A stretch of 37,261 nucleotides of DNA from Azospirillum isscasi (GCF_030849505.1 NZ_JAUJFI010000046.1:1-37261), one strand, 5' to 3'; counted from the stretch's first letter, positions 22,388-31,567 are shown. The notes: generated by a model not told the origin, from the letters alone. Translations and numbers: made by a program.

Positions 22388-24421
22388 ATGGACACCCATG
22401 ACCTGCCCCGGAAGGGCACCAAGTATCTGACCTTCGAGGGCCGCGAGGACATCGGCTCCAACCCGTCCGAAAACCCGACCATGGGCGACGTCATCACCGC
22501 CCGCGTCGGGCGCCGCGACCTGATGCGCGGCATGCTGACCGGTGCGGCGGTCGGCGCCCTGATCGGCCCGGCAGCCCTGCTCTCCTCCTCCGGCGAGGCG
22601 GAGGCCGCAGCCACCGGCGCGGCGCGCCCGGCCAAGGCCAGCTTCTCCTTCCAGGAGGTCGCTCACGGCGTGGACGCCAACCACCACGTCGCCGCGGGCT
22701 ACGACGCCGACATCCTGATCCGCTGGGGCGACCCGGTGGTGCCCGGCGCGCCGGCCTTCGACCCGATGAACCAGTCCGCCGAGGCGCAGGCGAAGCAGTT
22801 CGGCTACAACAACGATTTCGTCGGCTACGCCCCGCTGCCGCTGGGCTCGACGTCGCCGGACCGCGCGCTGCTCTGCGTGAACCACGAATACACCGACGAG
22901 GAGGTCATGTTCCCCGGCGTCGGCGTGGAGCAGCAGAAAGACAAGTTCGCCCGCATGACCAGGACGCTGGTGGACATCGAGATGGCTGCCCACGGCGGCA
23001 CCGTCATCGAGATCCGCAAGGTCAAGGGCAAGTGGGTGACCGACCCGAATTCCAAGTACAACCGCCGCATCACCGGCGAGACGGTCTGCGCCATCACCGG
23101 CCCCGCCGCCGGCCACGCCCTGATGAAGACCGGCGGCGACCCGACCGGCACGAAGGTCCGCGGCATGCTGAACAACTGCTCCGGCGGCATGACGCCGTGG
23201 GGCACCTGGCTGTCGGCGGAAGAGAACTTCAACGGCTATTTCTGGGGCAAGGTCGAGGACACCAACCCGAACGCCAAGTCGCTGAAGCGCTACGGCTTCC
23301 CCGGCGAGTGGTACAACTGGGGCGTCTACCACGACCGCTTCGACATCGCCAAGGAGCCGAACGAGGCCAACCGCTTCGGCTGGGTGGTGGAGATCGACCC
23401 CTACGACCCGACCTCGACCCCGAAGAAGCGCACGGCGCTGGGCCGCTTCAAGCATGAGGCCTGCCAGATCGCCGTCGGCAAGGACGGCACCGTGGTCGCC
23501 TACACCGGCGACGACGAGCGGTTCGACTATGTCTACAAGTTCGTCGCGGCGAAGAAGTTCGACCCGAAGAACCGTGCGGCCAACATGGACATCCTGGAGA
23601 CCGGGACGCTCTATGTGGCGAAGTTCAAGGCCGACGCCTCGGTCGAATGGCTGCCGCTGGTCCACGGCCAGGGTCCGCTGACCGCCGAGAAGGGCTTCCC
23701 CGATCAGGCCACCGTGCTGATCAACGCCCGCCTCGCCGCCGACGCTCTGGGCGCCACCAAGATGGACCGCCCGGAGGACATCGAGGTCAACGCGGTGACC
23801 GGCAAGGTCTATGTCGTCCTCACCAACAACTCCCGCCGCAAGCCGGAGCAGGTGGACGCCACCAACCCGCGCGCCGAGAACAACTGGGGCCACATCGTCG
23901 AGATCCTTCCGGAGGGCGGCAACCACGCCTCCACCAAGGGCGAGTGGACGATCCTGGTCCGCGGCGGCAACCCGGCGGACGAGAAGGTCGGTGCGCAGTT
24001 CCACGCCGACACCACGGCCAACGGCTGGTTCTCCTGCCCGGACAACGCGGCGGTGGACCACCGCGGGCGCCTGTGGATCACCACCGACCAGGGCGAGAAC
24101 TGGAAGAAGGCGTCCGGCACCGCCGACGGCGTCTGGGCCGTGGAGACCGAAGGCAACCTGCGCGGCCTGTCCCGGATGTTCTACCGCGTGCCGGTGGGTG
24201 CGGAGATGTGCGGCCCCTGCTTCTCCACCGACGACCGGACCCTGTTCGTCGCCGTGCAGCACCCGGCCACGGACGGCGTGGACCAGTGGGAGGGCTTCAA
24301 GGGTAAGCTCTCCTCCTTCGAGGACCCGGCGACCCGCTGGCCCGACTTCAAGCCCAACATGCCGCCGCGCCCGTCGGTGGTCGCCATCACCAAGAAGGAC
24401 GGCGGCGTGATCGGTCTCTGA
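22388..24421 (+). CDS. phoX: PhoX-type alkaline phosphatase (Tat-exported)
   Basis: This 677-residue protein has a twin-arginine signal: R42-R43 in GRRDLMRGM followed by a hydrophobic run to about 75. The long N-terminal extension before the RR pair is usual for PhoX. The mature part is a beta-propeller (DUF839/PhoX): the conserved CVNHEYT, NNCSGGMTPWGTWLSAEEN, GRFKHEACQI, YTGDDERFDYVYKFV, MDRPEDIEVN, NNWGHIVEI, CPDNAAVDHRGRLWI and SGTADGVW are all visible. PhoX enzymes use Ca2+ and Fe3+ to hydrolyse phosphate monoesters in the periplasm under phosphate limitation. The ATG at 22388 is the first in frame after a non-coding leader. The gene is closed by a strong terminator. Confidence 0.93.
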   Translation: MDTHDLPRKGTKYLTFEGREDIGSNPSENPTMGDVITARVGRRDLMRGMLTGAAVGALIGPAALLSSSGEAEAAATGAARPAKASFSFQEVAHGVDANHHVAAGYDADILIRWGDPVVPGAPAFDPMNQSAEAQAKQFGYNNDFVGYAPLPLGSTSPDRALLCVNHEYTDEEVMFPGVGVEQQKDKFARMTRTLVDIEMAAHGGTVIEIRKVKGKWVTDPNSKYNRRITGETVCAITGPAAGHALMKTGGDPTGTKVRGMLNNCSGGMTPWGTWLSAEENFNGYFWGKVEDTNPNAKSLKRYGFPGEWYNWGVYHDRFDIAKEPNEANRFGWVVEIDPYDPTSTPKKRTALGRFKHEACQIAVGKDGTVVAYTGDDERFDYVYKFVAAKKFDPKNRAANMDILETGTLYVAKFKADASVEWLPLVHGQGPLTAEKGFPDQATVLINARLAADALGATKMDRPEDIEVNAVTGKVYVVLTNNSRRKPEQVDATNPRAENNWGHIVEILPEGGNHASTKGEWTILVRGGNPADEKVGAQFHADTTANGWFSCPDNAAVDHRGRLWITTDQGENWKKASGTADGVWAVETEGNLRGLSRMFYRVPVGAEMCGPCFSTDDRTLFVAVQHPATDGVDQWEGFKGKLSSFEDPATRWPDFKPNMPPRPSVVAITKKDGGVIGL

Positions 24422-24461
24422 CCGGCCGGGAAACCGTCCCCAAACAAAGCGACACGCCTGA

Positions 24462-24499
24462 AAGGGCGGCCCCCGCGTCCGGGGCCGCCCTTCTTCTTT
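24462..24499 (+). terminator. Rho-independent terminator of phoX
   Basis: A 12-bp perfect stem (AAGGGCGGCCCC at 24462-24473, GGGGCCGCCCTT at 24481-24492) with a 7-base loop runs into TTCTTCTTT. It separates phoX from zur. Confidence 0.93.
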
Positions 24500-24522
24500 G
24501 TCTGGTGTCGGGGTTCGGCGAT

Positions 24523-24535
24523 GTTATAAGATAAC
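24523..24535 (+). promoter_or_regulatory. Zur operator overlapping a -10 and the zur start
   Basis: GTTATAAGATAAC is a palindrome (GTTAT, 3 bases, ATAAC) matching the core of the alphaproteobacterial Zur box. It ends three bases before the zur ATG and contains TATAAG, which could be the -10. No SD is present between it and the ATG, so the mRNA may be leaderless and autorepressed. Confidence 0.75.
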
Positions 24536-24538
24536 GCC

Positions 24539-25045
24539 ATGACCGCCGATTCCCACCCCACCACCGGCCCGATTCCCAACCACGGCCACGACCACGCGCA
24601 CTGCATCGCCGACGCGCTGATGCGCGCCGACGCCCTGTGCGCGGAGCGCGGCGCGCGGCTGACCGCGCTGCGCCGGCAGGTGCTGGAACTGGTCTGGACC
24701 AGCCACAAGCCGCGCGGCGCCTACGCCATCCTGGAAGACCTCAGCCAGCGCGAGGGCAAGGCCACCGCCCCGCTGACCGTCTACCGCGCGTTGGAGTTCC
24801 TGGTGGAACAGGGGTTGGTCCACCGCCTCGAATCGCTGAACGCCTACATCGGCTGCGCCGCACCGGGGGCCGTCCATTCCGGGCAGTTCCTGGTGTGCGA
24901 GACCTGCGGCAACGCCGCGGAGATCGACGACCCGCGCATCCGCGCCGCCATCGGCACCATCGCCGCCGAGCGCGGTTTCCAGGTGAGCCGCCCCACCGTC
25001 GAGGTGCGCGGCACATGCACCGATTGCCAGGAGAAGACCCCGTGA
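24539..25045 (+). CDS. zur: Zinc uptake regulator Zur (Fur family)
   Basis: This 168-residue Fur-family repressor has a winged helix (about 30-100) with [27 protein letters not shown] and the recognition segment [23 protein letters not shown]. The Zur type is shown by [12 protein letters not shown] (C120, C123) plus the C-terminal pair C160/C163, which form the structural zinc site. The N-terminus is histidine-rich (HGHDHAHC). With zinc bound, Zur represses zinc uptake and allocation genes. A Zur-type palindrome at its own start codon indicates autoregulation. The stop overlaps the next gene's GTG (GTGA), so the GTPase is in the same operon. Confidence 0.93.
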   Translation: MTADSHPTTGPIPNHGHDHAHCIADALMRADALCAERGARLTALRRQVLELVWTSHKPRGAYAILEDLSQREGKATAPLTVYRALEFLVEQGLVHRLESLNAYIGCAAPGAVHSGQFLVCETCGNAAEIDDPRIRAAIGTIAAERGFQVSRPTVEVRGTCTDCQEKTP

Positions 25046-26211
25046 CCGCCGCCGCTCCCACCCCTGCCGCCCCGCCGCCGCCCCGCCTGCCCGTCTCGGT
25101 GCTGACCGGCTTCCTGGGCAGCGGCAAGACCACGCTGCTGCAACGGCTGCTGCACCATCCCGGCATGGCCCGCACCGCCGTGGTCATCAACGAGTTCGGG
25201 GAGGTCGGGCTGGACCATCTGCTGGTCGCCAAGGCGTCGGAGAACATGGTGCTGATGGACAGCGGCTGCCTGTGCTGCACGATCCGCGGCGATCTCGTGG
25301 ACACGCTGCGCGACCTGTTCCTGAAGCGGGTGCGCGGCGACATTCCGGAGTTCGACCGGGTGGTGGTGGAGACCACCGGCCTCGCCGACCCGGCCCCGAT
25401 CATCCACACGTTGATGAGCGATCCGCTGCTCTCCGCCCGCTTCCGCCTGGACGGGGTGATCAGCACGGTGGACGCGGTGCACGGCGCCGGCCAGCTCGAC
25501 CGCCAGCCGGAGAGCGTGAAGCAGGCCGCCGTCGCCGACCGCATCGTGCTGACCAAGACCGACCTCGCCACGCCGCACACGACGCTCGCCCTGTGCCAGC
25601 GCCTGTCGGCCATCAACCCGGCGGCCCCCCAGATCCCCGCGGCTTTCGGCGAGGTGGACCCGAAGCAACTGTTCGACGCCGGCCTCTACAACCCGGAGAC
25701 CAAGAGCCCCGACGTCGCCCGCTGGCTGAAGGAGGAAGCGTACCGCGACGAGCACGCGCACCATCATCACGACCACGGGCACCATGATCACGGGCACCAT
25801 GATCATGGGCATGAGCATGGTGAAGGCTGCGGCCCGGACTGCGGGCACGATCACCACCACCACGATGCCAACCGGCACGACGCCAACCGGCACGACGACC
25901 ACATCCGAGCCTTCTGCATGGTGGTGGACGAGCCGATTCCGTGGAACGGCTTCGTGGACTTCATGGAGGCCCTGATCGCCGCCGGCGGGGAAAACCTGCT
26001 GCGCATCAAGGGACTGCTGAACGTCAAGGAAAGCCCGCTGCCGGTCGTCGTCCACGGCGTCCAGCACATGTTCCACCCGCCGGTCCAGCTTCAGGAATGG
26101 CCGGGCGAGGATCACCGCTCCAAGATCGTCTTCATCACCCGCGATCTGGGCGAGGCGGTGATCCAGCCGATGTTCGACCAGTTCGTCCGCAACGCGGAAG
26201 GGGCGGCCTGA
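25042..26211 (+). CDS. COG0523/CobW-family GTPase (zinc metallochaperone-like)
   Basis: This 389-residue G3E GTPase has Walker A GFLGSGKT (23-30), the metal-binding CxCC motif GCLCC (C76, C78, C79), the switch segment [10 protein letters not shown] (about 108-117), TKTD for guanine (171-174) and a CobW C-terminal domain (about 290-385). A long histidine-rich loop (about 238-286) should bind zinc. Zur-linked members of this family deliver zinc to client enzymes under zinc limitation. The GTG at 25042 has GGAG eight bases upstream and overlaps zur by 4 bases. The DNA for the loop contains short near-repeats (CATGATCACGGGCAC type and ACGCCAACCGGC), which suggests repeat expansion. Confidence 0.93.
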   Translation: MTAAAPTPAAPPPPRLPVSVLTGFLGSGKTTLLQRLLHHPGMARTAVVINEFGEVGLDHLLVAKASENMVLMDSGCLCCTIRGDLVDTLRDLFLKRVRGDIPEFDRVVVETTGLADPAPIIHTLMSDPLLSARFRLDGVISTVDAVHGAGQLDRQPESVKQAAVADRIVLTKTDLATPHTTLALCQRLSAINPAAPQIPAAFGEVDPKQLFDAGLYNPETKSPDVARWLKEEAYRDEHAHHHHDHGHHDHGHHDHGHEHGEGCGPDCGHDHHHHDANRHDANRHDDHIRAFCMVVDEPIPWNGFVDFMEALIAAGGENLLRIKGLLNVKESPLPVVVHGVQHMFHPPVQLQEWPGEDHRSKIVFITRDLGEAVIQPMFDQFVRNAEGAA

Positions 26212-26214
26212 GGG

Positions 26215-26277
26215 GAGTCCTTGCCCCCACCCCGGCCCTCCCCCGCTGACGCAGCGGAGGGTTAGGGAGGGGGCAAC
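26215..26277. repeat. GC-rich palindromic intergenic repeat (REP-like), copy 3
   Basis: CCCTCCCCCGCT..GCGGAGGG arms followed by TTAGGGAGGGGGCAA and preceded by TTGCCCCC make an imperfect inverted repeat related to those at 5425-5546 and 16271-16316. It lies between the convergent GTPase and membrane-protein genes and could act as a terminator. Confidence 0.65.
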
Positions 26278-26286
26278 CGGCTGCCT

Positions 26287-27870
26287 CTACTTCACCTTGT
26301 AAAGCTGGAAGTACCGCCCCTCCTGCAGCAGCGTCAGATGCTCCGGCACCGGGTTGGGGCGGCCCGGCTCGCTGAACAGCACATAGACGTAGCCGAAGCG
26401 CCGCGGCCAGTCGGCCCAGTAATGATTGTCGCGCAAGCCCGGCTGGCGCACCGCGTCGGCGACGTAGCCGATGCGCGGCATGTAGGTGAAATCGCCGTCC
26501 AGATCCGCATAGTCCGGCTTCAGCAACAGCACCTGCTTGCCCGGGTGGGTGAAGGCGATGGGCACGAGGCTGGAGCGCTCCATCAACGCCAGCACCGGCG
26601 CGTGGTGCAGGCCGAAGGACAAAGCGCGGTCATCGGTGAACTGGGTGGCGCGGAAGGGCGACTTGCGCAGCGTCTCATCGGCGTAAGTGGCGAGCACAAT
26701 GCTGCCCGGCTCGATCCGCAGCAGGGAGTGGCGCACCTCCTCCAGCAGGGGGTCCACCCTGGCCAGCCCCACCCCCGCGTCGGCGCTGCGCAGCAGCGAC
26801 AGCGCGACCACCACCGACAGGAAGGCCGCCCGCATGGCCGCGGTCGCCAACTCCCAGCGCACGAAGCCCAGCGCCACGAAGGCGATGCCGATCGGCAGAC
26901 GGCTGTCCGCGAACCACGACCCGAACAGCACCAGCGGCATCGCCGCATAGACCACCAGCCCCAGCACAATGGTGACGGCCCCGACCGGGTGGAGCCGCAG
27001 CGCCCCGCTCCACAGGCCCCAGGCGATGCCCAGCCCGACGGCGATCCCCGTCACATAGCCCACCGTGTCGGCGTAGCCGCCGAACAGGAAGTCGAAGCCC
27101 ATCAGCTTCGCCGTGCCGACCCACAGGACCGCGTCGGCGAAGCCCGAGGACGGACTCATCAGCAGCAAGGGCGGCACGATCAGGAAGGGCAGACCGAAAG
27201 CCAGCGCGTCCGGCAGCGCCCGCCGCGGGTCGCGCCAGCCGCCGCTCCGCCACAGCCGCCACCCCTCGAAGGCCAGCAGCGTCAGCCCGTAGAGTCCGAG
27301 CGCGAACAGGTGCGAAATGAACAGCAGCAGCACGACGCCCAGCGAGGCCAGCCCGCGCTGCCAGGGCGCCCGCTCCCGCAGCGCGATCCAGCCGGCGATT
27401 CCCCACAGCGCCAGCCCCAGCCCGAACAGATAGTTGAACAGGCCCATGTAGGTGGACAGGGTGTAGAGGAACAGCCCGGCGGCCAGCGGCCCCATCTCCA
27501 CCCGGCCCCAGACCGCGCGGTAGAGCGCGATGGAGCCGGTGACCAGAACCAGATAGCTGGCCGTGACGAACAGCCGGCTGGCCGTGTGGACCCCCACCAG
27601 CTTGGCCAGCGGCGGCACCACGATGTCCATCACCAGATTGGGGATGATCGCCCAGCGCACCATGTAGAATTCCGCCAGCGCCGGGTCCTGGCCGAGATGG
27701 GCCAGGGCGTACATCCGCGTGACGTGGTTCACGTAGTCGCCGAGCGCCGGAATCTCGAACATCCAGACGGGGACCGAGGCCGCCACCAGGATCAGCAGGG
27801 CGGCGGGCCAGACGGCCCAGGACTCGGCGCGGGACGCCGCCTGTGCGTCGAGGGTGGAATCCCTGAACAT
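26287..27870 (-). CDS. Polytopic membrane protein, GT-C glycosyltransferase-like
   Basis: This 527-residue protein has about ten or more membrane helices between residues 18 and 400 and a soluble C-terminal domain (about 400-527). The first extracytoplasmic loop contains IPALGDYVNHVTRMYAL; an acidic residue here is usual for GT-C glycosyltransferases that use lipid-linked sugars. No named family is certain. The ATG at 27870 follows GGGAGG four bases upstream. It lies 11 bases downstream of a GT2 glycosyltransferase on the same strand, which supports a shared role in modifying a surface polysaccharide or lipid. The start is preferred over longer readings that run into that gene. Confidence 0.78.
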   Translation of the reverse strand: MFRDSTLDAQAASRAESWAVWPAALLILVAASVPVWMFEIPALGDYVNHVTRMYALAHLGQDPALAEFYMVRWAIIPNLVMDIVVPPLAKLVGVHTASRLFVTASYLVLVTGSIALYRAVWGRVEMGPLAAGLFLYTLSTYMGLFNYLFGLGLALWGIAGWIALRERAPWQRGLASLGVVLLLFISHLFALGLYGLTLLAFEGWRLWRSGGWRDPRRALPDALAFGLPFLIVPPLLLMSPSSGFADAVLWVGTAKLMGFDFLFGGYADTVGYVTGIAVGLGIAWGLWSGALRLHPVGAVTIVLGLVVYAAMPLVLFGSWFADSRLPIGIAFVALGFVRWELATAAMRAAFLSVVVALSLLRSADAGVGLARVDPLLEEVRHSLLRIEPGSIVLATYADETLRKSPFRATQFTDDRALSFGLHHAPVLALMERSSLVPIAFTHPGKQVLLLKPDYADLDGDFTYMPRIGYVADAVRQPGLRDNHYWADWPRRFGYVYVLFSEPGRPNPVPEHLTLLQEGRYFQLYKVK

Positions 27871-27881
27871 GCGGCCTCCCT

Positions 27882-28877
27882 TCAAACGCTTTCCGGGAAG
27901 GAACGCGGCGCCGCCGCGGGGGCCGCCGCCGTGGGGGAGGCGCGCAGATCGTCCGGGTAGAGGTTGCGCAGCCCCGCCCGGTAATGGGTCCAGAAACCGC
28001 GCAGCCCCTTCAGGTCGCCGCGCCGGTGCAGCAGGTAATAGAGCGTGTACTTGACCATCATGCGGGCGATGGCCTTCCGCTCGTAGGTGGCGTGGATGTA
28101 GCCCATGTTGCGGAAGAAATAGGGGGCGCGGTTCTCCGGCATCTCCTCCACCGTGCCCAGCAGGCCGCCGGCCAGCGGGCGCTGGGTGCGGCGGTTGCGC
28201 GGGTGGATGTGCAGGGCGTGCACCGCCGTCCCGTCGCGCAGCCCGGCGCGGCGGGCGCGCAGCGTGAACTCCCACTCGTCGCCCCAGATGAACATCTCGC
28301 GCTTGATGTTGCCGATGCGCTCGAACACGCGGCGGCGCAGCAGGGTCCCGTTGAACAGCGCGATGGCACCCGGAACGATGCCGTCGCGCGCCGACGCGGC
28401 GAAAGCGTCGGCCTTGGTGAAGCCCTGCAAGGCGAAGGCGAGATCGCCCCGATCCTCCGCCGCGACCACGGTCGGCCCGACGAGGTCGAGGCCGTGCCGC
28501 TCCCCCTGGCGCAGCAGTTCGGCCAGCGCGCCCGGCGCCGGGATGCCGTCGTCGTCGGTGCTCCAGATCCAGCGGGCGCCCAGGTCCAGCGCCGTGGCGA
28601 AGGCGGTGTGATAGGCCCCGGCGGACCCGATGTTGGCCTGCCGGACCACCAGAAGCTCCGGCATCGCCGCCCGCTGCCCGGCCAGCCATTCCGCGGTGCC
28701 GTCGCTGGAGCCGTTGTCCACCACGACGATGCGGTCGGGCCGAGGCTCCTGCCCGTGGATGGCCGCCAGACAGCCCTTCAGCAGGGCCAGACGGTTGTGG
28801 GTGACGACCACCGCGACGACGGGGGTTTCCCAGGGGCGTTCCGGTGCTCCGGTGTCCAGCGTCCGGGCTTCTGACAT
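27882..28877 (-). CDS. GT2 family glycosyltransferase (GlfT2/WbbL-like)
   Basis: This 331-residue GT-A fold enzyme has the nucleotide-sugar motifs VVVTHNRLALLKGCL (about 23-37), RIVVVDNGSSDGT (49-61) and STDDDG (106-111, the metal-binding DXD-type motif). NIGSAGAYHTAF and WGDEWEFTLRARRAG follow, as in galactofuranosyl and rhamnosyl transferases. No membrane helix is evident, so it should be a peripheral cytoplasmic enzyme. Which sugar it transfers is not shown. The ATG at 28877 has a weak GGA-rich upstream sequence; longer readings upstream lose family similarity. It precedes the polytopic membrane protein in a two-gene operon. Confidence 0.88.
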   Translation of the reverse strand: MSEARTLDTGAPERPWETPVVAVVVTHNRLALLKGCLAAIHGQEPRPDRIVVVDNGSSDGTAEWLAGQRAAMPELLVVRQANIGSAGAYHTAFATALDLGARWIWSTDDDGIPAPGALAELLRQGERHGLDLVGPTVVAAEDRGDLAFALQGFTKADAFAASARDGIVPGAIALFNGTLLRRRVFERIGNIKREMFIWGDEWEFTLRARRAGLRDGTAVHALHIHPRNRRTQRPLAGGLLGTVEEMPENRAPYFFRNMGYIHATYERKAIARMMVKYTLYYLLHRRGDLKGLRGFWTHYRAGLRNLYPDDLRASPTAAAPAAAPRSFPESV

Positions 28878-29002
28878 GCGGGTTCCGTCCTTCGTCTGTG
28901 CCTCAGCGGGCGGCCACCCCAAGTTTTTTGCTTTGCGAAGAGAGGGCAATGCCCCGGACGGAGAGGGGCGGCACCATTCGCATAGCCCGGAAGGGGAAGA
29001 CT

Positions 29003-30247
29003 TCAGCTCAAGCGCATCCAGCCGGTGCCCCACAGCCACAAAACGGCGAAGCCCATGGACAAAAGGGTTATCGGGATGCCGCAACGGGCGTGCTCGACAA
29101 AGCCCAGCCGGACGCCGGAGGCCGCCGCCCGCTCCACCACGATGATGTTGGCAAGGCTGCCGGGGATCAGCAGGTTGCCGGCCAGCGTGGACAGCACGGC
29201 CAGCCCGTAGAGCGCGCCCTCCGGCGGCGCCGGCCAGGCGGACAGCAGAAGGATCACGGCGGGCACGTTGCCGATGCTGTTGCTGGCGGCCAGCGCCAGC
29301 GGCGCCATCACCGCCAGCCGGTCGGGCAGCCAGCCCGCCGCCTCCAGCCCCGCCACGAATTCCGCCGGCAGGCCGGTCAGCTTCAGCGCGTGGTTGATCG
29401 CGAACAGCGCGGCGAACAGGACCAGCAGATGCCAGTCCACCATGCCCAGCATCCCGCGCGAGGCCAGCCGCCGGCTGACCAGCATCGCCCCGGCGACGAG
29501 CAGGGCGCCGATCTCGTGCGGCAGGCCGGTGGTGAACAGGCCGAGAAGCACGAGGGTCGCCACCACGGCCTTGCCGAGTTGGGCCCGGTCGAGCGCCACC
29601 GGCTCCGCCCCGCCCTCCCCGTTGGGCTCTCCGAAGCGGCCCTTCCAGGCGAACCACACCACGGCGTAGACCGCCACGAGACCGGCCAGCGCCGGCACCC
29701 CGCACACGGCCAGGAAGCGCCAGAAATCCAGGTGGCCCATCTGGCCGATCAGGATGTTCTGCGGGTTGCCGATCACCGTCGCCGCCGATCCGGCGTTCGC
29801 CGCCCCGGCCAGCGCGATCAGATAGGGCCGCGGGTCCAGCCCGCGGGCGACCAGCCCGACGCAGAGCATCGGCGTCATGGCGAAGACCACCACGTCGTTG
29901 GCGAGCACCGCCGACAGGCCGCCGCCCACCGCCACCGTCACCGCCAGCAGCCGCGCCGGCGACCGCGCCGCCTGCGCCACCCGCAGGGCGCACCAGTCGT
30001 AGAAGCCGCTGGCCGCATACTGCGCGGACAGCACCATCAGCCCGAACAGGATGAACAGGGTCGGAAAGTCGATGGCCTCCGCCACCTGCCCCGACTCCAG
30101 CGCCCCGACGGCGAGCAGCAGGATCGCCGCGACCAGTGCGATGCCCGTGCGGTCGATGCGCAGGCCGGGAAAACGCCCCAGCGCCATGCCGACGTAGGTG
30201 ACGGCGAACAGGACGACGACCGCGGCTGTCATTGGAATCGCAGGCAT
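29003..30247 (-). CDS. ArsB/NhaD-type ion transporter (IT superfamily permease)
   Basis: This 414-residue integral membrane protein has about 11 helices and the paired inverted repeats of the ion transporter superfamily. Visible signatures are LFILFGLMVLSAQYAASGFYDW, LSAVLANDVVVFAMTPML, NAGSAATVIGNPQNILIG and, in the second half, NSIGNVPAVILLLSA and LAGNLLIPGSLANIIVVERA. The NDVVVFAMTP and GNPQN motifs are typical of ArsB/CitMHS relatives. The substrate could be arsenite, sodium/proton, citrate or another anion; no ars genes are nearby, so arsenic resistance is not supported. The ATG at 30247 is used; an in-frame ATG at 30232 is an alternative and neither has a good SD. Confidence 0.85.
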   Translation of the reverse strand: MPAIPMTAAVVVLFAVTYVGMALGRFPGLRIDRTGIALVAAILLLAVGALESGQVAEAIDFPTLFILFGLMVLSAQYAASGFYDWCALRVAQAARSPARLLAVTVAVGGGLSAVLANDVVVFAMTPMLCVGLVARGLDPRPYLIALAGAANAGSAATVIGNPQNILIGQMGHLDFWRFLAVCGVPALAGLVAVYAVVWFAWKGRFGEPNGEGGAEPVALDRAQLGKAVVATLVLLGLFTTGLPHEIGALLVAGAMLVSRRLASRGMLGMVDWHLLVLFAALFAINHALKLTGLPAEFVAGLEAAGWLPDRLAVMAPLALAASNSIGNVPAVILLLSAWPAPPEGALYGLAVLSTLAGNLLIPGSLANIIVVERAAASGVRLGFVEHARCGIPITLLSMGFAVLWLWGTGWMRLS

Positions 30248-30321
30248 GGATCGGGGATTCGCTGAAGGGAGGAGAAATCCGCCCCTCTATAGCGGTCCGG
30301 TGCGGCTTCAGGCCATACGGA

Positions 30322-31146
30322 TCAGGCCAGGGTGACCGTCATCCCCTCGCGTGCGGCGAAGCAATCGGGAAACACCGCCTGGGCCGCCGCCTCGATGGCC
30401 GCCATGGCGGCGTCGTCGTGGTCGGGGTCGTGGTGGAACAGCACCAGCCGCTTCACCCCCGCGGCCTGCGCCAGCCGGACGCCCTCGGTCCAGGTGGAAT
30501 GGCCCCAGCCGATGCGGTTCCGCCACTCCTCGTCGGTGTAGGTGCAGTCGTAGAGCACGAGGTCGGCGCCGTCGATCAGGTCCAGGACGTTGCGGTCCGG
30601 ATGGCCCGGCACATGCTCCGTGTCGGTCACATAGGCGAAGGATTTTCCCAGATGCTCGATGCGGTAACCGGTGGCGCCGTCCGGGTGGTTCAGCGGCGCC
30701 GTGCGGACCTCCACCCCCTCGCCCAGCGCGAAACGGTCGCCCGCCGCGATCTCGTCGAAGACGATGTTGCTCCCCATGGTGCGCATCGGCACGGGGAACA
30801 GGGGGCGTTCCATCTGCCGGGCCATGGTTGCCTCGATGCCCGGATTGCCGTTCAGATGGCCGGAAACGATGCGCAGGTGGAAACCCTTGCTGTAGGCCGG
30901 AGCGAAAAAGGGAAAACCGCAGATGTGGTCCAGATGGGTGTGGCTCATCAGCAGGACCGCCTCGGTGGCGCCCTCCTTCAGCAGCCGTTTGCCGAGCATG
31001 CGGATGCCGGTGCCGGCGTCGATGACGATGCGCTGGCCGCCCGCCTGAACCTCGACGCAGCTCGTGTTGCCGCCGAAGCCCATGTGGGACGGCAGCGGGC
31101 AAGGGACCGTGCCCCGGACTCCCCAGAACGTCACCGAAAAGCCCAT
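30322..31146 (-). CDS. Metallo-beta-lactamase-fold hydrolase
   Basis: This 274-residue protein begins with FWGVRGTVPCPLPSHMGFGGNTSC and has the dinuclear metal motif HTHLDH (H69, H71, D73, H74). Further metal-ligand strands are LNHPDGATGYRIE, VTDTEHV and VLFHHDPDHDD near the C-terminus. This resembles the phosphodiesterase or RNase Z-like branch (PhnP, cAMP phosphodiesterase class) rather than true beta-lactamases. A role in cyclic-nucleotide or cyclic-phosphodiester cleavage is possible but not shown. The ATG at 31146 has GAGG five bases upstream and fits the family's usual start better than the ORF start 18 bases earlier. It is downstream of the cysteine-cluster gene on the same strand. Confidence 0.85.
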   Translation of the reverse strand: MGFSVTFWGVRGTVPCPLPSHMGFGGNTSCVEVQAGGQRIVIDAGTGIRMLGKRLLKEGATEAVLLMSHTHLDHICGFPFFAPAYSKGFHLRIVSGHLNGNPGIEATMARQMERPLFPVPMRTMGSNIVFDEIAAGDRFALGEGVEVRTAPLNHPDGATGYRIEHLGKSFAYVTDTEHVPGHPDRNVLDLIDGADLVLYDCTYTDEEWRNRIGWGHSTWTEGVRLAQAAGVKRLVLFHHDPDHDDAAMAAIEAAAQAVFPDCFAAREGMTVTLA

Positions 31147-31307
31147 GCCGACCTCAGCACACAATCCGGCTCCATGATAGGCGGGAACCGTTAAAACGGC
31201 ATTTTAGCATGGTTTTCGGTTTACGCGGTGACGACCGTCACAGGACCGCCTGCTCCAAGGAGGGAGCCGCCCCCCTTCCGGTCCGGCCGGCGCTCAACTG
31301 GCGGGGC

Positions 31308-31541
31308 TCAACTGGTCAGCAGGATGTTCTCGATGAAGCGTTCGCAGGACCGGCGGTGGAAGCAGCCGGGACAACCCGTGTCCGGACAGTCCAGCCCCGC
31401 CTTCAGCACGGTCAGCCCATCCACCAGGCGGTCTTTCGTGGCCTGATCGATGACGTCCGCCACCAGCACGTCGCGGATCGCCTCCGCGACGAGGTCGTCT
31501 TCCTGTTCCGGTACGGTCACGATCTGACTGAGAGCCTGCAT
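31308..31541 (-). CDS. Small cysteine-cluster protein of unknown function
   Basis: This 77-residue soluble protein has an acidic helical N-terminal part (PEQEDDLVAEAIRDVLVADVI) and a C-terminal cysteine cluster C52-x4-C57-x2-C60-x5-C66 followed by a short helix. The spacing could hold zinc or an iron-sulfur cluster. No family is recognised. The ATG at 31541 has AAAGGTG about six bases upstream. A GCACCACAGAGGTG sequence, also seen at 5038-5051, lies 27 bases upstream of its start. It lies 99 bases downstream of a soluble chemoreceptor on the same strand, so a role in the same sensory unit is possible. Confidence 0.65.
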   Translation of the reverse strand: MQALSQIVTVPEQEDDLVAEAIRDVLVADVIDQATKDRLVDGLTVLKAGLDCPDTGCPGCFHRRSCERFIENILLTS

Positions 31542-31567
31542 GCGAAACACCTTTCCATGGTCCAACT

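Noticed and set aside
24844..26115. Minus-strand open frame opposite zur and the GTPase
   Set aside because: Val/Arg/His-rich shadow; the plus strand has intact Fur and GTPase motifs.
29003..30247. Calling the permease an arsenite pump ArsB
   Set aside because: Motifs fit the whole ion transporter superfamily and no arsR, arsC or arsA is nearby.
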